Shown here: piece after piece, positions 59,585-64,000 of the stretch
How the letters are laid out: every line of letters begins with the position of its first letter
How positions within the stretch are numbered: position 1 is the first letter of the stretch
Assembly (NCBI RefSeq): GCF_019649055.1
Contig: NW_026570224.1
Location: 2,914,001 to 2,978,000, forward strand
Length of the DNA stretch: 64,000 bases
Direction of reading: 5' to 3'
Source of the DNA: Paramacrobiotus metropolitanus
Lineage: Eukaryota > Tardigrada > Eutardigrada > Parachela > Macrobiotidae
Made by a program: the position numbers and the translations under genes
The notes under the pieces: generated by a model
What the model saw: only the letters and a program-made list of their open reading frames with translations
What the model was told of the DNA's origin: nothing
Database searches by the model: none

Positions 59585-62500
59585 TTAAACCACGGGAATA
59601 ACTGGTGCAACAGGATCACTTAAACAATCAAATACAGAAATCACAGAAGGTATTATCTTTTTGGTAAATGCCTCATGAGGATAGTATTCGCGCTCATCCA
59701 GTAAGCGGAGCTCACTAATGCAGTCGATCACCCAAGTCCATGCCACAACACGAATCTTGCTTTTATGGCAAGTTGTCTTCAGTGCGTCAACATCATCCGA
59801 ATTCCTGCAATAATAATAAACTTGTCCTGTACAAAACAAATACCTAATCATAAGTCTGACATTAACTGTAAACACAATCAAACCAGATGCTGTATTGTTC
59901 ACCAAATCGAGCGCATAGTTACAAAACATGTTAAACATACACATCCCGTTGGACCACAACATGACTTGGTTGTTCTTCCATATTTAACTTGACCAAGCCA
60001 CCGAAGTGCTTGATTGCGTCCGCCACAACTTCTAGCATGATTGAAGACTGCCGGTTGAGTACGAAAAAACTACAGAAAAATTAAATTAGTCCAAAACTTA
60101 CAACACAACAATATGGAACTGTTCAGCGCGCCAAATCCACACAAAGCTAAACCAATTACCTCAACCCACGAAACAAGATCAGTTCATTAGCCCAGAAAAT
60201 GCTGCAGAACTTCTCCATTACGAAATCATCGAGCTTATCCTTCGAAATGGTTTCGGCCAGCAACTGCAGCGGTAAAACTCATCATAAAAGTATGGTTTGT
60301 AGAGAGATAAACGCTACCCGTTAATAATAAAGGTTAGCAAAAACTTCATCGCATACTTTAGCATCCATTTTGCTAAACAACCTCTCGACTTCGTCAACAT
60401 CAACATCTTCCGTAAAACTGTCGTCATTTTCATCATACGACCTCTTCACAACCATAGACGTTCTTGGCTTACTGTACAGTAGGTCATCGGGATGCCTAAA
60501 ATGGTACAAGATAGTTCAAAAAGCTTTTTCGAAGACAAATTTTTCAAGGCCGTAAATTACCATGGTAGTATACTTCCGGATGCAATACACCGTTCAATCC
60601 AAGTCGGTCGAACGATATCTAATGGATCACGTATCACCATGTTTCGCACTTTTGTGCAGACCTTTGTGCTGATTACACAGAAAGTAGTATTTGATCGATG
60701 CAGCGTACATGTTCCTCCATTCTCCAAGATCAGACGCTGGATCCGTTCCTTCTCACCGGTATCATCTCCGGTAGTCACGCAAAACTCCTTACCCATGAAT
60801 AAACCGGATTTTATGGTTAAATCCTTCGGAGTAACAAACCATTCGTGGACGGGCAGCCGCGATCCTTCTGACGATCTTCGAAAAGAGAATGAACGTGCTG
60901 GATGTCGCAGGTCATCTACATTAACGTTTACAGCGCCCAATCGCCTGTTTCTTTCCCGATCAATGCGGTTTATATCTGATAATGTTGTGGTATCAGACCT
61001 GCAACATGCATGGTTTATTATTATCGCTAATTTTCGCATCTAGTAAACATTCGAAACTACGTCATCAGCACAACTGTACCATAAAATTCCAAAAATCAAA
61101 TAAAAACCGCCTCACAGTGACATATAAAAATAGCATATGCGAACTGATTGAAAATCTGACAATCAATCAGGCTGAGCCATTACTGGAATATCAAGGGGAT
61201 ATATTTTCGAAACATCAATTTCTAAATTAGTCAATAATGCAGTACCAGTTCTTATCGGATCGAATTTGTACCACACGAGGAAATCGTAGGGCAAAACCAG
61301 CACCAAAACCATCATTCCGAATAAGTTGTGACGCTCGCACCTACATCAACCAGACAGAAGTAAATTACCAGTGCATGTTTCACATTTCGAACAAATATTC
61401 ATTTCCTCTATCCCTGTTTACCTGCACGACAGCCGATACATTTGGATGTACCCAGTAATCTGGCCTACAAGCTTCTCGGCTACCCAGCACAATAAAATCT
61501 GGTTGGGAATGATTATCCCATGGCCGCAAATGTGGAATTAATTTCAATACCAACGATTCCAGTTCTGTTCTTTTGAATCCAACGGCAATATTGCAAATGG
61601 AGAAGAAGCGTTTTGGTTGCTCATCCGCTCCGCCGTTGTTGGCATCAATCACACCCAATAGAAAATTCCCGGCAACCGAATTTCCGTGTCCTCGGTACGC
61701 TCCAATAATGAGTAAGTCCAATTGTTCACACAAACTTCCAACAAATTCTGGCTTCAATTTCCACCAATAGGGCGACTGAATTTTGGGTTGATAAACAGAT
61801 CGCGGGTCTTTGATTATCAAACCTTCCTCTGTATTCGCGATCTCGTTAAGAAAATCCATGCATTCGTCGCTATGATAATATGTAGGAAAACACTTAGCCA
61901 GATAAAACAATAATTCGATATGAAGGACACAAATTTAAGCAATTACATGATGGAAAACTCCCGGCGAATTGAGTAGACTAAACGCCCTTCCTCCTCTGCA
62001 AACAGTCCTTTAAGTATTTCAACTCGGTCTCGCCATGGGCGATCCATCAAAACCTAGTTAACCAGTAAAATAATATTGCAAAAAATACTAAATCGTGGAC
62101 TCATAGCTGCCTGAAAGTACTCGAAACTGACAGTACTCTTAACACTTATACCGTGAACCAGACGTACAAGTATCGACTGCAGAAACAAATTACATTATTA
62201 CGCAAAAGCCCACCAGCCCGACCAAGTTGAACAGTATTGAGGTTATCCTAACCTAAAAAGGTTACCTGGCCGTTTAAGTGTAGGATATCAAAAGCGACGA
62301 AGCATAACTGGCATCCGGATGAACCCGTCAGTTTTTTCATCCAGTTAATATCTGCTTTAGACCCAAAACAACGTTTCTGTAACAAAAGAAGTACTTATCC
62401 GAACATGTAGACTGCAGAGCAGTTTACATGCTTTAAAATGTTACGTAGTCGACTGTAATGTTTTCGCCAAAGTGAACGCCCATGATTACCTTTGTATAGT

Positions 62501-63174
62501 ACGGGCACAGCTCACCATCTATTATGAAACTTTCCGCATGTGGTCGAAAACAGTGCGCAATATACTGCAGCAGCGTCCCTTCGGTAGCAGTTTCTCCCAA
62601 AACCTAATGCCAAAATTTACAGTGTTTAACAATATTCTACAGAAGTGTATAAAAAAACGTCAGGCAGATCTACAAAAATTAGCGCATAAAAACTCACAGC
62701 AGTGTAATCATTTCCGGGTCTAGAAAAAAACCGGAATCGCTTGCCATCTTTATGGATCTGAAAACGTTCACCGTCGTATTTAATTTCCGCTATCAACGGA
62801 GTGATCCTGAGCGCAGCGTCGATTTTACTGAAGTCCCATAATTCTGCACGCATAGGCAGCAATGGCTCCATCAGCTGAACACCGTACTGCGGCTTTCGCA
62901 CTTTGTTGTCACATAGTTTCTGACAAACCTGAAGCAACAATCACTGTTTTCTACTTAAACATGAAAGTAAGTAAAAGAATTAATTTTAATATACGTACAA
63001 CCGAAAGTTTGGCGTGGGCTGCAAACATGTCTTTGGCATCCTTGTGAAAAAGGTCCATAATCACTTCGAAACTTATTCCCAGTTTTAGATCTCTGAGCAG
63101 AATGCGAATTAGCCATTCCAGTTCTTGCTTGTCGATTCGCTGCAGCAAAAATGTGAAGGTGCTCTGGTATTTCT
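59585..63174 (-). CDS. LIG4: DNA ligase IV, C-terminal ~770 residues in 12 exons (5' exons outside the window)
   Basis: ATP-dependent ligase that seals double-strand breaks in non-homologous end joining, in complex with XRCC4. Exons: 62999-63174, 62698-62928, 62490-62603, 62266-62376, 61947-62053, 61422-61869, 61246-61340, 60998-60561, 60495-60357, 60263-60160, 60069-59941, 59804-59585, all in phase. The end of the DNA-binding domain (LEWLIRILLRDLKLGIS) is followed by the active-site lysine motif IAEIKYDGERFQIHKDG, motif III (IIDGEL), FDILHLNG, motif IV (EEGLIIKDP) and motif V (WWKLKPEF). Then come the OB fold, BRCT1 (GKEFCVTTGDD to RPTWIERC), the XRCC4-binding linker and BRCT2 ending in AWTWVIDCISEL. 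All catalytic motifs are intact. About 150 N-terminal residues are missing and must lie beyond 64000. The first exon seen begins in phase 1 after an intron that contains the foldback element. Confidence 0.96.
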
Positions 63175-63319
63175 CTAAACAACAAAGTACAAAAGGCTAA
63201 CTAAAACTAATTTTCTGCTAACACAGAAGGAGTTACACTCGGAACAAAAAGTGCATAAATATTTGTCAAATCCAAAATCATTTGACATCATGCAACTAAC
63301 CAGGGCACATAGGGGTCCT

Positions 63320-64000
63320 CCCCCTTCAAAAAAATCTGATTTTTTGCAGAAAGGTAGTAAACATATTTAGAACATCTAAAAAAATATTTTCAGCTGCTGT
63401 GATCAAAGTAGGCGTGGTCAAACGTAATTTAAAATCGTTTAATTAGTCAGTACTGCACATATGATAGTACATTAGGTTTTATCACCAGGGCCATGTCACC
63501 GGCTCCCGCCTCAAAAAGTTTTATTTTTGCAAGAAGACAGAGTGATCCTTTGGTATAAAAATATTTTCTTACGGGTCTGACTTGAGAAAGGGTCAGACTA
63601 CTGATAACGAGCATTTGTGTCAACCTCTGACATTGCACGGTACAGATATGTACACCAATTATAATTATGGTATTCCCAAATCCCGATACGTAGTGCCGTA
63701 TGTGTGCCGCTGAAATTTTAGTTTGACCACGCTCACTCAACTATGGCCGAAAAAAATATTTTTCTATCAAAGGATCACTCTGTCTTCTTGCAAAAATGAA
63801 ATTTTTTGGAGGCGGCAGCCGGTGACATGGCCCTGGTGATAAAACCTAATGTACTTCATATGTGCAGTACCGACTAATTAAACGATTTTAAATTACGTTT
63901 GACCACGCCTACTTTGATCACAGCAGCTGAAAATATTTTTTTAAATGTCCTACATATTTTTACTACCTTTCTGCAAAAAATCAGATTTTTTTGAAGGGGG
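63320..64000. mobile_element. Foldback/MITE-like element with 249-bp inverted arms, in a LIG4 intron
   Basis: 63320-63568 is the inverted complement of 63752-64000, base for base in length, with only scattered mismatches (roughly 5-8% by eye). The arms start cccccttcaaaaaaatctga and contain cttcttgcaaaaa and gtggtcaaacgtaattt words. The 183-bp centre carries no open frame of note. The right end coincides with the window end, so the element may be longer and its target duplication cannot be checked. No transposase is present, so it is non-autonomous. The transcript of LIG4 would carry it as a long intronic hairpin. Confidence 0.85.

Noticed and set aside
60492-61043. Plus-strand 183-codon frame
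   Set aside because: Antisense to the LIG4 BRCT1 exon, which is firmly identified.
1-64000. tRNA genes, rRNA, CRISPR arrays, bacterial operons
   Set aside because: Looked for TPsiC-box words (ggttcga) and regular direct repeats on both strands; none in a tRNA-like or array-like setting.

Overview
This is AT-rich nuclear DNA from an intron-rich multicellular animal. The evidence is a set of animal genes (a rhodopsin-family GPCR, a receptor guanylate cyclase, a Shaker-type K+ channel, CHMP4, ninjurin, TOE1, CFAP20, LIG4), each split by short GT-AG introns of about 50-700 bp with consistent phases. I see no bacterial operons, no rRNA, no tRNA and no CRISPR. An ecdysozoan, perhaps a tardigrade, is my guess from the many small hydrophilic or secreted orphan proteins and the compact introns. 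The sequence does not prove this. Exon borders were placed by hand from splice sites, reading-frame phase and family alignment. When the exons are joined, every gene given as complete comes out divisible by three.

Layout. 0.3-3 kb: a six-exon melatonin/moody-like GPCR (-). 5.8-6.5 kb: a small secreted Pro/Asn-rich protein with a half Kazal motif (-). 8-15.8 kb: a receptor guanylate cyclase of about 19 exons (-), with a lost catalytic aspartate, a GC-AG intron, very small exons, and a hairpin plus a possible relic exon in its first intron. 18.9-20.3 kb: CHMP4/Snf7 of ESCRT-III (+). 22.5-25.4 kb: a Kv1/Shaker-like channel (+). 26.8-48.3 kb: nine consecutive genes or gene candidates on the minus strand, mostly orphan proteins with signal peptides, GPI-type tails, low-complexity bodies or small disordered chains, ending with a ninjurin-family membrane protein. 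48.3-52.8 kb: mostly empty, with a doubtful locus open on both strands. 52.8-54 kb: a two-exon orphan helical protein (+). 54.3-56.6 kb: TOE1 (-). 57.6-59.3 kb: CFAP20 (+), head-to-head with TOE1 across about 1 kb that carries CCAAT, CRE-like and GC-box words. 59.6-64 kb: DNA ligase IV (-), entering the window without its N-terminal exons. The intron at its 5' edge holds a foldback element with 249-bp inverted arms.

How the genes relate. TOE1 (snRNA 3'-end trimming), CFAP20 (cilium/nuclear) and LIG4 (end joining) are housekeeping genes packed closely. The GPCR, guanylate cyclase and Kv channel are signalling genes. The 27-48 kb block looks like a lineage-specific run of cell-surface, cuticle or matrix genes. 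I found no single obviously new system. The strongest leads are the degenerate cyclase site, the orphan secretome block and the foldback element in the LIG4 intron.
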